Shown one piece after another: positions 8,887 through 19,553 of a stretch of DNA of 64,000 nt; position 1 is the stretch's first letter; each line of letters begins with the position of its first letter. The translations under genes were made by a program, and so were the position numbers. The stretch is from Doryteuthis pealeii. Taxonomy: Eukaryota > Mollusca > Cephalopoda > Myopsida > Loliginidae. The stretch spans positions 73,641,707-73,705,706 of the forward strand of contig CM042151.1 in assembly GCA_023376005.1 (NCBI GenBank), written 5' to 3'. The notes below the pieces were generated by a model. It saw only the letters and a list, made by a program, of their open reading frames with translations, did no database searches and was not told the DNA's origin.

Positions 8887-9282
8887 TGTTGGGAATTTAT
8901 TAACTTAATCCCACAGACAAAAGAGACATACCTTTTTGCGCAGTGGAAGCATACTGGACCCATAACCTTTTGTTGGGAATTTATTAACTTAATCCCACAG
9001 AAAAAAGAGACATACCTTTTTGTCTTTGGCAAGAGCAGTTATTCTTTGAGACATATTCCAATTGAGATACCTTCCATTAGATTAACGAGACAACACATTA
9101 GGACTGCTTTTCATAACACGAGGTGTTTAATTTATTTAAAAACAATAACTGAAAACAAAAGGTCAAAGGGCAAGTAACTCACCCGTACAATCAATGGATT
9201 AGGGCAGATAACTTCTGACTCCACTATTATTAGAGTCTGTTAGTAATAATTAGTACTGACTAAAGTGAATTTCAACAACAAC
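8882..9282 (-). mobile_element. Collapsed copia LTR pair with PBS, TSD AGAAC/ACAAC
   Basis: On the minus strand the order is: full LTR (9277 to 8971, 307 bp), PBS AAAGGTTATGGGTCCAG (8970-8954), a short leader piece, then only the last 51 bases of a second LTR (8937-8887). The internal region and most of the 3' LTR have been deleted. The flanks AGAAC (8882-8886) and ACAAC (9278-9282) match at 4 of 5 bases. The uninterrupted SINE at 49.87 kb shows the empty site. Confidence 0.85.
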
Positions 9283-9530
9283 TGTATTAATTCAACGTCT
9301 ATATCCACTAAACTATGTATCCAATTGGAAGAAGGCCAGAGGGCACATCGGCCAAAACGTTGTACAGATAACGACGAAGATGAGGACAATAGTTCGAATA
9401 ATCCAAATAATACAAAATAATTTAATTTTCAAAATGTTCTTTAGAGGTAAAATAATAGCATAACTTATATATTGTATTATTAAAAATAAAATCAATGAAT
9501 TTTAAAACAATACTTTTTTAGGGGTGATAA
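9278..9530 (+). mobile_element. SINE-G copy, right of LTR insertion
   Basis: Continues the SINE cut at 8886, then carries GAAGAAGGCC...GGCCAAAACG and GTTGTACAGATAACGA with the AATAATACAAAATAA tail. Stem-II-like GGCC/GGCC is kept; the core has AAAA in place of GAAA. Confidence 0.65.
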
Positions 9531-9714
9531 ATTTTTCAGACAACCTTATGTATATTTATTTTTTAAAAATATATTTACTGCTAATTCTAATAATGTGCTA
9601 ATTCGAATGTTCTCTTTTGTATGTTTAATGTTGAGATCCTTTTATCCAAGGGTAAAATAAAAATAAAAATAAATCAATACAATTTTAAAATCTAAAAAAA
9701 ATGTTCTTAAGAAA

Positions 9715-11280
9715 GCATTTTCGTTGTTGGGGAAATATTTAGCAATACACCGCCGACTTCCTAAATTGATTTCCCGGATAAAAAAAACGTTTTGACTGTG
9801 ATGTTTTTTCTTCTTATGGTAAACTTGTTTATGTTTTTAATATTTTTGTTTGTTTATGTTTATCTTGCGTTAATGCAAATTATTTTTGACAACCGACATT
9901 TAATTAGTAGATGACATTAAGGTAGAGAAGAACAGTTTTCTCGTTTATTCCTACCATAAAATAAACTGAACCCTCATTTTATGTCCGTGTTTTTGCAATA
10001 AATGTTTTATTTTTCTTGCACCCGTTATTTTACAATACTAAATATATTTTATTTATTCATTTTAATATTCCCTTCAATGTGTATATTAGGTATTACCAAT
10101 CAGTTTAGGCCATCTTGAATAAAACGGAAATAGATATTTCCGAACTTTGTTTATCAACAATCTCGTTAAAAAAAGATCGTACAGGGTTATGAAGAAAAAT
10201 AGTTAATTCAAAGATCAAATTATCCGATTGTGAAAAATTACATCGTTATCTTAAAAAATAAACAAACCTGCCCGTATTACATGCAAAAGGGTAATTTTCA
10301 GACCGTAATATTGACAGAAAAAAAAACAACATATTATTACCCTCTTACTAGGTACCACCAATTTGACCCTGTGAAATTTACCCCCGCTATATTTAACACA
10401 ATGAAACTTGCAGGAAATTTAATATTTTCTTGAAAATTTTTTCCATTCGAAAGAAAAAACATAAGATAAACTCCTGATGACTTTTAAAAATTTTTTCAGC
10501 ATACGGAAATAATGAAAATTATGATTGAAAAACAATGTTTTCATTTTTGCACTGTTAAATCAACTGAAATTTTACGTAGCTAAAAACAAGTTACGATAAG
10601 AGGATTTTTTTAAAATTCTATAAAAAATCAATTAATAATATGATTTTCACGAAAATTTCCATAAATGTTTACCATTGGATGTAAATATATCTGAAATAGT
10701 TTTTTTCTAAAATATATTAGGGGAAATATTTTTTTACGAGGTCTATCTCCTCCCCCCTATTTTATTTTATGAGATAAAAAAAAAATGACGCGTCAGAAAA
10801 ATTCTTTTACTTTTTTTCTATAAAGATAAGAGGCTGAATAACTATATCAATGAAATTGTATGAATGTACGAGGTGTAGTTTTTTTTAGAAAATAAAAAGT
10901 GCAAAAAAATGTCATAAGTTTAATATTTGAAAACTTTTTTTTTTGCTTTTGTAATTGGTATGTACTATATTCTATTAAATTGTCAAAAAAAAATTTTTTT
11001 TTAAGAAATTAATTTTTAAGAGATTTTCAATCTTTTGTGTGATTAAATATTTTTATTTTCTGCGTGAAATAAATTAAATATTTCTTTTTCCTGCGTCAAA
11101 AAATCGAATTTTTCACGAATATTTAAATATATGAATTTTATAATTCAGGTGAACTAAACATTGGTCCGATCCGAGCTCGATTATTATTTTTAAAAGAATT
11201 TGAAATTTTTATTGTTGAATAGTAATGTGTGATTCTTAGAATATACGGAAGAGCAAAACTGACATATTTGTTTTAGGGAA
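9715..11280. mobile_element. Debris of TAGGTACC-type DNA transposon
   Basis: Bases 10088-10345 are the reverse complement of the right end of the element at 52802-54384. From 10349 the left end of the same family (TAGGTACCACCAATTTGACC) runs in direct orientation to about 11260. Bases 9720-9790 match, inverted, the flank near 52730. No transposase is encoded; short open frames here are chance. Confidence 0.7.
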
Positions 11281-11985
11281 AATAATCTACCAAAAATCAG
11301 GGAATTATCGGATTTTAATGAAATTTTCAGTGTTTATGTATTAATGAATGATCTTTATAATGCATTGCTTATTTTATTTCAAAACTTTCTCATTTTTTTC
11401 AGGTCACTTATTTTTTTAACCCCCCCCCCCCTTATGTTGGGGGCATAACTTTTTTTTTTAAGTTGGTCTTTCCGTTTTCTAATTACAGTAAATAAAGAGA
11501 TAAAAGACCGAAGTTATGAATAGAAACAAAAAAAAATTTTACGGTGGCTTTTCTTTTTAATCGAAAAATAAAATGTAAAAAAATAATAAGATGGAGATTT
11601 CTTTTTTACTCATTTCGATAATTATTGGCTATTATTCTATAAAAGAAAAAATTATACATCGATATTTTTTCTGCTTAAAAAAAGGAGGGGGGTACATTTT
11701 CAATGGAGTTTTTCTTCAAAACGTATACTTTTTTCGAAAAAAAATAAGGTTTGCATTAAGTAGATATTTATTTCTAGAATCTAAAAATATAACATTTTAA
11801 ACTTAACATCAGGCTTTTCACATTTTAAATGAATTTTATATATTAATTTTTCATAGCAAAAATACTAAATTAAAGTTTTGAAATGAAATAACTGATGCAT
11901 TATAAAATTCATTAATTGATAAATCAATACTGAAAATTTCATTAAAATCGGATAATTACCTGATTTTTGGTAATTTTTTTTCCAT
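11281..11985. mobile_element. Foldback element with long inverted ends
   Basis: The arm at about 11283-11395 (CCAAAAATCAGGGAATTATC onward) is repeated inverted at about 11870-11978. The same arm occurs near 25215/25750, 33850, 42225 and 54825. No protein is seen; a MITE-like element is likely. Confidence 0.65.
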
Positions 11986-13357
11986 CCCAAATGTTATTTT
12001 AAAATTGTAAACAAGCGCCTAAAACCATTGAAGAAGAGGCAAAATGGCGGATCGCATCGAAATTGACCAAAACAAATTGTTTTAAATCTATTAAAAATAA
12101 ACTGCATATGCAATGATATTTTTCCTTTTTTAATGATCGTCATTATGTTACTACTTATCATTTTAGAAAAAAGTTTGACCTTAAATAATAGATTTAATTA
12201 ATTTTAATTAGTTTTTAAAAAGCTAGCAGACGACAAATTTGGGTATCTCTAGCTAATGTCAATAAAGAGGCATGACCAAAATTTAGGCACGATAGCACCT
12301 CTCTTTTTCTTTAATAAAAATTCAAAAAGATAAAATACAAATTGTAAATTGCCACTTATTAATTTTTTCCCCCCTTAAGAACAAAGTCTGAACTTATTTT
12401 TTTTTTCTGCAAATTGCTAAATCATACATAACAATTAAATTCAGTTTAAAAAGAGCACATTTACAAGACCCAAAAAATAAACAAATTAATAAACGGCAAA
12501 AATGTGTTGTTTTGGAATATACAGTTTTTTTAAATTTATGAATTTCTCTTATTTTAAAGATTGTAAAACAAATTTATAGATTTTTTTTTCTTCCTCTTAA
12601 TAATACTACAAAAATTATGTTTAGTTTAATTCATTTTTTCCGAGTTTTGTTGAATTTTTATTTATTAGTGGTAAAAACAAGTGAAAGAAACTCGTTAAAC
12701 TTTGCAGTTATCAATTAACAAAACAATTTTAACTCTTTGGACTCAAGCGATCGAAATTTCGTCCATGGATTTCCCACCTCATCGCTAATGTCAATAAATA
12801 GGTATGACCAAAAATTTAGGCACGACAAAACTTCTTTCTTTCTTTAATCAAAAAATTTTTAAAATACAAATTTTAAAATTGTCAGTTATTTTTTATTTAT
12901 TTATATTTTTTTCTTAAGAACAGAGCCTAAACTTACATATAAAAATATTTTTTCAACAAATTTCTAAACCATAACAATCAAATAAATTACGTTAAAAAGA
13001 GCACATCTACAAAAAAAAAACAAAAAAAAAAAAAACGGCAAAAATGTGCCATTTTGGTAGATACAGTTTTTTAATTTATTAAATTCTCTTATTTCAAAGA
13101 TTGTAAAACAAACTTTTACATGTTTTTTCCCCTTCCTCTTCATAATACAGTAAAAATTGTTAAGTTTAATTCATTTGTTCTGAGTTTTTGTTGAATTTTT
13201 TTTCATGGTGGAGGGAGAAAAACACGTGAACTTTTTGCTGTACCTACAATAAGATATTGCAGTTTCATATATTATATCGAATTTTCTTAGTCTCTAAATA
13301 TATTTTAAATTTTTATAGAATGTTTTAACTTGTTATTTAATAACCTAGTTAGTAAGT
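11986..13357. repeat. AT-rich region with an imperfect internal duplication
   Basis: Two related blocks (about 12240-12660 and 12780-13200) share GCTAATGTCAATAAA.AGG, GGCACGA.A..AC and AAAATGTG..... GTTTTTTAA motifs at roughly 540-base spacing. No coding feature is visible. Confidence 0.5.
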
Positions 13358-13596
13358 TGTGGTGGTGGCCTAAAGTTAGTATCAGCCAGACAGCAAAGGA
13401 GTGTATCCCCCTTTTCACTAGCTCTAGATCAAGGAGATTGTGCTTTAGTGCCTAAGGTGGGGCGCCACACCTACCATCAGCTCCTCATTTTACCACACGC
13501 ATCCTTGTGCTACTTATAAGCTGAGTTGGCGAGGACCGTATTGAACCAGGAACCTTGTGGTTCCCAGGCAGATGCTCTACTGAATGAGCTAAACTG
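13358..13596 (-). mobile_element. SINE-A copy (tRNA-Lys-like head)
   Basis: On the minus strand it begins TTTAGCTCATTCAGTAGAGC (A box) with a B-box-like GGTTCCTGGTTCAATAC, then a body GTAGGTGTGGCGCCCCACC and GGGATACACTCC. Full copies also lie at 17680, 22224 and 60577. Octopus SINEs with tRNA-Lys- and tRNA-Arg-like heads are known; assignment to a named family was not made. Confidence 0.85.
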
Positions 13597-13754
13597 TAAA
13601 GCGATTAAATAATACATTTTACATTTTCAGTTTCAAGACAGGACCCCCAGGGTGATAGACATGTGGTTCTAAGGGTTATTTACAAAAATTCAGAATTTTC
13701 CCATCAAAAAATAAAACAAACTCAAAATATTTAAAACTATTTGTGGAATTAGTA

Positions 13755-14045
13755 TTATCTGTGTTATTCAGACTATTGTACTCATCTTTATTGTTATCTC
13801 TACAAAATTTCGGCCAATATGCTCTCCGGACTTCTTCAGGTATTTCTTTTTGGACTTGGGAACCTTCTTTTCAGACTCGGGAACTTTCTTGTCATAATCA
13901 AGGGCATATCAGCTGAAATGTTGTACAGATAACAATGAAGATGAGGACAATAGTCCAGATAACACAGATAATACTAATCATCAAGCCTCATCTCAAACAT
14001 TCAGAGAAATATTTATGGAATATAATGAAAAACGTAAATAAATCT
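13755..14045. mobile_element. Inverted pair of SINE-G fragments
   Basis: A minus copy (about 13755-13885, core CTGAAGA...GGCCGAAAT) faces a plus copy (about 13905-14040, GCTGAAATGTTGTACAGATAAC). Inverted pairs of this family also occur at 49.7/50.1 and 61.75/61.82 kb. Confidence 0.65.
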
Positions 14046-14365
14046 TTAAAACAGATTTTTTGTGATAGCCAAAAATTGTCTACAGTATAGGCAAAGTGTG
14101 ACACAAGGTCAACTTTTATGTGGAGTATATCTGGTTTGAATTCAGAGTTTTCCTTCTTCTAGACTGGTTGTCTTACCAAGGCTAAAGAACACAGTCTACC
14201 CTTCTACTTACTTGTAGTTGGGGGAAGAAAAATAATGAACACCACTAGATGCAGTTTTATTTTATATGTATCTGGGAATATACTTAAACATTAGGATTTG
14301 AGTAGTAAGAGAAGAGAAAGTCATTGGTGACATTAGTGTTTAAAACATAAACAGTACTCTCCATG

Positions 14366-14710
14366 GAGTTCCGTCCTGGCCTTCTGCCTAAAAAAACGCT
14401 AGCCAGTGGCTGATGAAAAAACAACACCAGCTACAATTGAAGTCCGTAGTCGAAGCAGTGTCACTTGAAAAAAAAAAAAAAAAAAAAAAAAACTTTTCTG
14501 GGTCACCCTGTATACACGGTAACCAGAAAAACAGAGCCCAAATTATTTTTTATTTTCCCATTAAACTAACCCTAAACCCCAACCCTAACCCTAAACCTAG
14601 TTTTTTTTTCCAAGTGACACCGCTTTGGCTACGGACTTCAATTGTAGCTGGTATTTTTTTTCAGCAGCCGCCGGCTAGTGGATTTTGAGGCAGGAGACCG
14701 GGACGGAACT
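14366..14710. mobile_element. Foldback element with telomere-like centre (type 2)
   Basis: Both ends carry GAGTTCCGTCC in inverted orientation and the inverted arms continue about 100 bases (CCAGCTACAATTGAAGTCCG in both). Between the arms are poly-A and the run CCCTAACCCTAA-like at 14568-14600. I found no clear TSD. It encodes nothing. Confidence 0.7.
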
Positions 14711-14903
14711 CTGTGAATATACCCCATAAATCAATTATGTAAGACCAAAACAATCAGGCACCGCTGGGTAACCACTTCTAGTTAGCTATAAGTGATAAAA
14801 TATTTTGAAATCACATTTTGAAAGTCAAATGCATGTTAGGTACAGTGATTTTGATAGCTTTTTGGTTTAGTGCATCCTAAAAAAAGAATTCCAAAACCTA
14901 CAA

Positions 14904-15359
14904 TTGGACCCTAATATCCAATCCACATTCCACAAACCATCCATCAACGCTAAGCGACAACAACCTAACTTACACGCTATCCTCACCTCTTCCAAGAAAC
15001 ACTTACACAAAACCCAACACAAGGGATGCAACAAACTAAGGTGCTTAGTATGTAAGCATATAATAACAGACTGTCCCTTTACAATACCTCATACAGACAT
15101 CGAAATCCAGCCCCCCAACCTCACCCATGACAGCTCCAACATCATATATTTGATTTTCTGCAACAGATGCAACAACAGTAAATACATAGGAGAAACCCAA
15201 ACACCTTTCAGGTTCAGATTTAATAACCACAAACTAACCATTCGACAAAAATCTCCTTGCTCACCTATAGCAAAACACTTTAACCAACCAGAACACCCAC
15301 TTAATAATATGAAATGTATTTTAATAGACAGTAACTTTGCAACAACACAAGCCCTCTAA
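14904..15359 (+). CDS. Penelope-like element GIY-YIG endonuclease fragment
   Basis: This is a 151-codon frame with the C-terminal part of a Penelope-like retroelement protein. A CxxC pair (LRCLVCKHI) is followed by the GIY-YIG-type core IIYLIFCNRCNNSKYIGET, the helix RFNNHK and the histidine region AKHFNQPEHP. In intact elements this nuclease nicks the target next to a Penelope-type reverse transcriptase, which is absent here. The frame stops at TTQAL, before the usual C-terminal end. The start codon at 14904 is probably not the true start: the element is 5' truncated. It is uninterrupted over its length, so the insertion may be fairly young. Confidence 0.85.
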   Translation: MDPNIQSTFHKPSINAKRQQPNLHAILTSSKKHLHKTQHKGCNKLRCLVCKHIITDCPFTIPHTDIEIQPPNLTHDSSNIIYLIFCNRCNNSKYIGETQTPFRFRFNNHKLTIRQKSPCSPIAKHFNQPEHPLNNMKCILIDSNFATTQAL

Positions 15360-15718
15360 CTCCTACCTTGTAACTTATCCTGTGTAATTTGTTTCTAAGA
15401 AACTATTGAAATGTATTTACAGTTCGCTGGAAATGGTGAGGGAAGAAATAAGAAAAAAACACTGGGATGCATGGATATTGATAAGTTTAAATGTTGCAGC
15501 CTAACCATCCAGTTAGTTCCCCAATGAACCCACTATAACCAGCTTAAATAATTACTGCCACTACTGCTAGGAAGAGTCCATTAAGCTGAGGGGGTATTTG
15601 ACTGTTCCACTGTCCAATAGTTAACAATCTGTAACAGTCATTTCCAGACTGCTGGTTCAATCCAGGCTAAGGGTGAGAGTAACACAGAATAACAATTAAC
15701 AATCTAATTCCTTTTCTA
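15360..15718. mobile_element. SINE-G-like tRNA-related fragment
   Basis: GGTTCAATCCAGGCTAAGGG and AGAGTAACACAGAATAACAA (15654-15696) match the tRNA-related part of SINE-G at 49.9 kb. The rest shows nothing recognisable. Confidence 0.5.
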
Positions 15719-15719
15719 T

Positions 15720-16290
15720 TCAAAAGTATGTCATCTCTCCATTATTCAAACAGTCTATCATGGTGTAAGGTGAAGCGCCTCTTTTAGTTAGACAGTTAGC
15801 AATTTGATCATTAGATTTTATCCATGTTATTGAAGTGATTTCTTCCTTATCTAACATTTCTTTGATCCTTGCTATTTCAATCCTTAATCTTTTATCTGCC
15901 ACAAGTTTAGTCGATTTAATTGCTTCGACCAAATCCTTGTTATCTACAAAACATTGGATGGGAAAAGTCTTTTGGTGATTATTGTTTAATAATTCAGCAA
16001 AGAGCATTGAGGTATTGAATGCATTGTCAATCCCTTCTGATAGAGCAAGTGTTTCACTAGCTAATGTACTTTTTAATAAATTCAACAATTTCTCCTGTGA
16101 AGCATGACCAAACTGTTTATGTAATTTTAAAAGTGTATTTCTTTTATCGCTTCTTTCCATGTTGTTATCAATTACGAGAACAATATTTTCATTATCGGTC
16201 CTTTCCTTATCATTTCTCATGATATTCACACAATAGTGTCCGGTTGATGTAGTTTCAGGGCTAATAATGCATTTTACTGCATCCTTTTAG
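15720..16290 (-). pseudogene. Deleted copia pol: pre-integrase fused to RNase H
   Basis: The 169-codon frame begins (with an upstream extension to about 16290 reading ETTSTGHYCVNIMRN) as the protease end and gag-pre-integrase domain LLKLHKQFGHASQEKLLNLL. It then passes directly, in frame, into copia RNase H: TLASETLALSEG, CFVDNKDLVEAI, KRLRIEIARIKEML and SNDQIANCLTKRGAS. Integrase and reverse transcriptase, about 2.5 kb in a normal element, are missing at one clean junction near residue 48. The TKRGA end differs from the TKPL end of the copia element at 35.5 kb, so it is a different lineage. Function is unlikely, though the frame is open. Confidence 0.8.
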
Positions 16291-16457
16291 ATTTTTGTGC
16301 ATCAGGGACGCAGGAGACATACCTATCAGAATCTCTATAGGCATGAATAAATTTTAAAACAAAGTAATTTATAAACCATCTGCAAAACTTATATACTATA
16401 CATGGCTTAGTATTGTTGGTTATTTTGAATTCAACCTTTTGATTTTAGTTCACTGAA

Positions 16458-16689
16458 AAAGAAAGGGACCATATTACCTTAAGGCACCCCTTTTCCATTT
16501 TGTGTCATTAGGTTATTTTTTTCATTTACACCGTCAATATCCGGTTGTTTGTTAGGGTTAGGGTTAGGGGTTTTAACCCTAACCCTAACCCCTAACAAAC
16601 AACCGGATATTGACAGTGTAAATGAAAAAAATGACCTAATGACACCAAATTGAAAAGGGGTGCCTTAAGATAATATGGTCCAAAGAAAG
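16458..16689. mobile_element. Foldback element type 1, 8-bp TSD, telomere-like centre
   Basis: The element (16466-16681, 216 bp) is an almost perfect inverted repeat with ends GGACCATATTACCTTAAGGC. Its centre is TTAGGGTTAGGGTTAGGGG followed by the inverse. It is bounded by AAAGAAAG at 16458-16465 and 16682-16689. An 8-bp TSD fits hAT-like or P-like transposases; it is non-autonomous. Related copies lie at 17026 and 30286. Confidence 0.88.
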
Positions 16690-16735
16690 AATAATACAAA
16701 TTCAATTTTTATTTTACAAATCAGTAATTTCCACA

Positions 16736-16826
16736 ATTTTTTGCTCTAAATGGTAAGTTTTTCGGACCATATTACCTTTAGGAACCCCTTTTTGATCTCA
16801 ATTAAGAAAGGACATGTTTTTCATTT
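16736..16826. repeat. Partial duplicate of type 1 element and its flank
   Basis: About 88 bases, including flank TTTTTTGCTCTAAATGG, repeat the left flank and left end of the element at 17026. The duplication therefore came after that insertion. Confidence 0.8.
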
Positions 16827-17017
16827 CCACAATCTGCCATAACAAATTTTGTTTATTATTATTCAGGTACTGAATTATTATTCATTCCTGTGTAATGTCA
16901 GCACATACGTCAGTACATCCTGCTTGGGACCCACAGACAAATACCTAAGGAACTCTCAGAAAAAGAAAAAAAAAACATGAGACACTATAACTCATCGATT
17001 TTTTGCTCTAAATGGTA

Positions 17018-17261
17018 AGTTTTTCGGACCATATTACCTTTAGGAACCCCTTTTTGATCTCAATTAAGAAAGGACATGTTTTTCATTTACACCGTCAATA
17101 TCCGGTTGTTTGTTAGGGGTTAGGGTTTAGTTTTATAATTTAAAAAAATCTAAAAAATCGTCTGTTAAAACAACTGGATATTTACGGTGTAAATGAAAAA
17201 TATGTCCTTTCTTAATCGAGATCAAAAAGGGGTGCCTAAAGGTCATATGGTCCAGTTTTTC
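17018..17261. mobile_element. Foldback element type 1, second copy
   Basis: The element (17026-17253, 228 bp) has GGACCATATTACC...GGTCATATGGTCC ends and TSD AGTTTTTC at 17018-17025 and 17254-17261. The centre keeps TTAGGGGTTAGGG on one side only. Confidence 0.87.
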
Positions 17262-17679
17262 ATTAATTATCATGCATACTTGAAAAATTTAATGACATTT
17301 ATTTTCAGACCACATTTCCCCAAAAAAGTATTTCTCAATTATTAATCTTCCTCCTAATATCATCTACTGCAGACCATAACACAAACAATAACTTTCATTA
17401 ATATTTAACTAAGTCAGAATCCAATTTTACATAAAATGTACTTTATACATTGAACATCTGGTGTCAAAAATATGGATACAAAATCAGGGTCCGGTTATAC
17501 ATTATACATACTGTAGTACAAAAAGAATCAGTGCTTTGACTTTTAGGAAAGCTTTATTACACTTTACTCTGACTACAATCTGACTGACGTTTTCAGAACA
17601 CTACTTTTATAGATCTCAGATTTCCAAGGGGAGGTAATTAATGTGGATTATTAGTACACATAAAGTAAGTAAAGTAAAG
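17262..17679. other. Non-coding stretch
   Basis: AT-rich with no recognised repeat or reading frame. Confidence 0.4.
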
Positions 17680-17918
17680 TCGACAGGGCGGCCTAAAGTC
17701 GGTATCAGCCATGCAGCGAGGGAGTCTATCCCTTTTTCAATAGCGCTAGACCAAGGAGATTGTTTTTAGCATCTGAGGTGGAGCGCCACACCTACCATCA
17801 GCTCCTTACTTTACCACACAGACCCCTGTGCTACTCATACGCTGAGTTGGCGGTGACTGGTATCGAACTAGGAACCTTGTGGTTTCTAGCCGAACGCTCT
17901 ACCGACTGAGCTAACTCG
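17680..17918 (-). mobile_element. SINE-A copy
   Basis: A well kept copy. The minus strand begins GTTAGCTCAGTCGGTAGAGC, with B-box-like GGTTCCTAGTTCGATACC and a body ending in GACTTTAGGCCGCCC. Confidence 0.88.
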
Positions 17919-17944
17919 AAATACCTGGTCTTGGTTTGGACGGC

Positions 17945-18540
17945 TTTATCCAATTTCAGATTGTGTCCTGGGTATGACACTAAACTGCATCTAATGGTGA
18001 AGTTCTAATTCTGGAGGTGTGGAGTGTTGAACACTCTTTCATTGCCATTGCTTCTGACCCAGAGTGGTAGTACCTGTTAGGGTCTCATCTATAGGTTAAG
18101 TAGATAAAATATGTGTTTAAAACAATAACTTTAAAAATTTGAATGTCAAATAAAAACAAATAAAACAAAAACAACTTCAACATGAAATAACCCAAGGGTT
18201 GACATGGTGTAAAAACCAACCAACCAACCAACCTACTTCAGATTACTACTACAATAGATTTGGTTTGGTTGGTTGGGTTTTATGGCATGTCAACACATTG
18301 GGTTATTTTATGCCGAATACTTCTATTGGTAAAAAAAAAAAATGTTTAATGCTAACAAAGTTTTGAAATAATTTCATTTTTAATGGATAATACAATTTTG
18401 TTTATGAACTCATGTTTTTCTATTTAACCCATAGATGGGACCCTAACAGGTACTACCACTCCGGGTCAGAGTGGACCAGGGAGCAATGGTGATGAAGGGA
18501 TGCTCCACATTCCCCAAACCTCCAAAACTGGAAGCTCACC
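17945..18540. mobile_element. Inverted pair of family B repeats
   Basis: A plus copy (about 17945-18235) ends in (AACC)n after GGTTGACATGGTGTAAAAA. A minus copy (about 18240-18540) begins with the matching (TTGG) tail. Both carry the body CAGAGTGGTAGTACCTGTTAGG. The 3' tail resembles that of the LINE at 59.5 kb. Confidence 0.75.
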
Positions 18541-18700
18541 ATTCGAAAAGAAGGTTCCCGAGTCCGAGAAGAAATACCTGAAGAAGGCCGGAGGGCATAT
18601 CGGACGAAACGTTGTACAAATAACAATGAAGATGGGGACAATAGTTCGAATAATGCAGATAATACTAAAAAGGGAGATAATTCAAATTATTAATATCGCA
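18541..18700 (+). mobile_element. SINE-G copy, 3' part
   Basis: It carries AAGAAGGTTCCCGAGTCCGA units, then CTGAAGAAGGCC...CGGACGAAACGTTGTAC. It abuts the family B copy without a gap. Confidence 0.7.
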
Positions 18701-18945
18701 CATACATTTGTAAATCAAACCCCCATTTTAAAAATGATTTCACTTTAAAATTTAATTTTTCATAAATACATGTCACTGATAAAAATACACTTTCTTATGA
18801 AATTTCTGTAGTTGACTCAACTGAAACCTTCTGGCTTTATCTACTGTTGTACTGGTTGGTGATCAGACCCAACTCGGTTAAACAACAGGGTATAAAATGT
18901 TGATTAGTGTGACTCAGTCTATTGATTGCATTAACTATGTATCTA

Positions 18946-18980
<35 letters not shown>

Positions 18981-19254
18981 ATTTTTTGGATGTTTGTTTA
19001 TTTTTAGAAGCATTGTTGATAATATTTATATTTTTGCTTGAAGGCAACTACAATGCGAATATCGCATAAATTCGATAATTATAGAAAATAATAATAATGA
19101 CAAGTGAATCTCGCAAAAATCTTATTTCCTTCGCCGAGGAGCATAAGGCCCCGGATGTGTCTGTTATTATCCACTCAGCGACTCACTTGCCTCATATGGC
19201 AGTAGTCGCCTCAGTATCAATGACAAGGTTAATTTCGCATGAGTTTCTCAGTGC

Positions 19255-19400
19255 TGTACCATGGCTGAAACAGTATAGTGTTTAACTATCCTGCTGAAGT
19301 CACGGTTTCGATTCCTGTCGGAGGGGAGTCGTTAGTATATATCGCTGATGAGACTTAATGAAGTTGAAACAGTCTGTACGATATTCTACACACCGAGTGA
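19255..19400 (+). mobile_element. tRNA-like SINE with hammerhead
   Basis: An A-box-like ATGGCTGAAACAGTATAGTG (19261-19280) and a B-box-like GGTTTCGATTCC (19304-19315) are followed by the hammerhead at 19339-19384. The order matches the SINEs at 455 and 20132. Confidence 0.65.
19339..19384 (+). ncRNA. Hammerhead ribozyme motif, GUA site
   Basis: Stem I pairs ATATCG (19339-19344) with CGATAT (19379-19384). The core CTGATGA is 19345-19351. Stem II is GACTT/AAGTT with loop AATG (19352-19365, first pair G-U). GAAA is 19366-19369. Stem III is A-U, C-G, A-U with loop GUC. The triplet GUA is 19376-19378, cleavage expected after A19378. Confidence 0.75.
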
Positions 19401-19553
19401 TTCTTTGTGGGATTAACTTGTCATTATTATTATCTTCTATAATTATCGAATTTATGCAATATTCGCATTGTAGTTGCCTTCAAGCAAAAATATAAATATA
19501 TATATATATATATTCATATTGCATTTTAGGTGGTCTCCGTATGCTTCTCTCGG

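Larger units (their letters stand above)
19022..19500. repeat. Inverted repeat enclosing a SINE with hammerhead
   Basis: Arms of about 83 bases (19022-19104 and 19417-19500) are nearly perfect inverse copies. The roughly 310-base loop holds the tRNA-like plus hammerhead SINE. Part of the loop translates as a short open frame (19097-19285) with no family similarity. Confidence 0.85.

Noticed and set aside
10230..11800. Coding frames in the 10-12 kb AT-rich stretch
   Set aside because: AT-driven chance frames not conserved in the paralogous copy at 52.8-55.2 kb.
16560..16610. True telomere or chromosome-end fusion
   Set aside because: The TTAGGG units lie inside a 216-bp element bounded by an 8-bp TSD.
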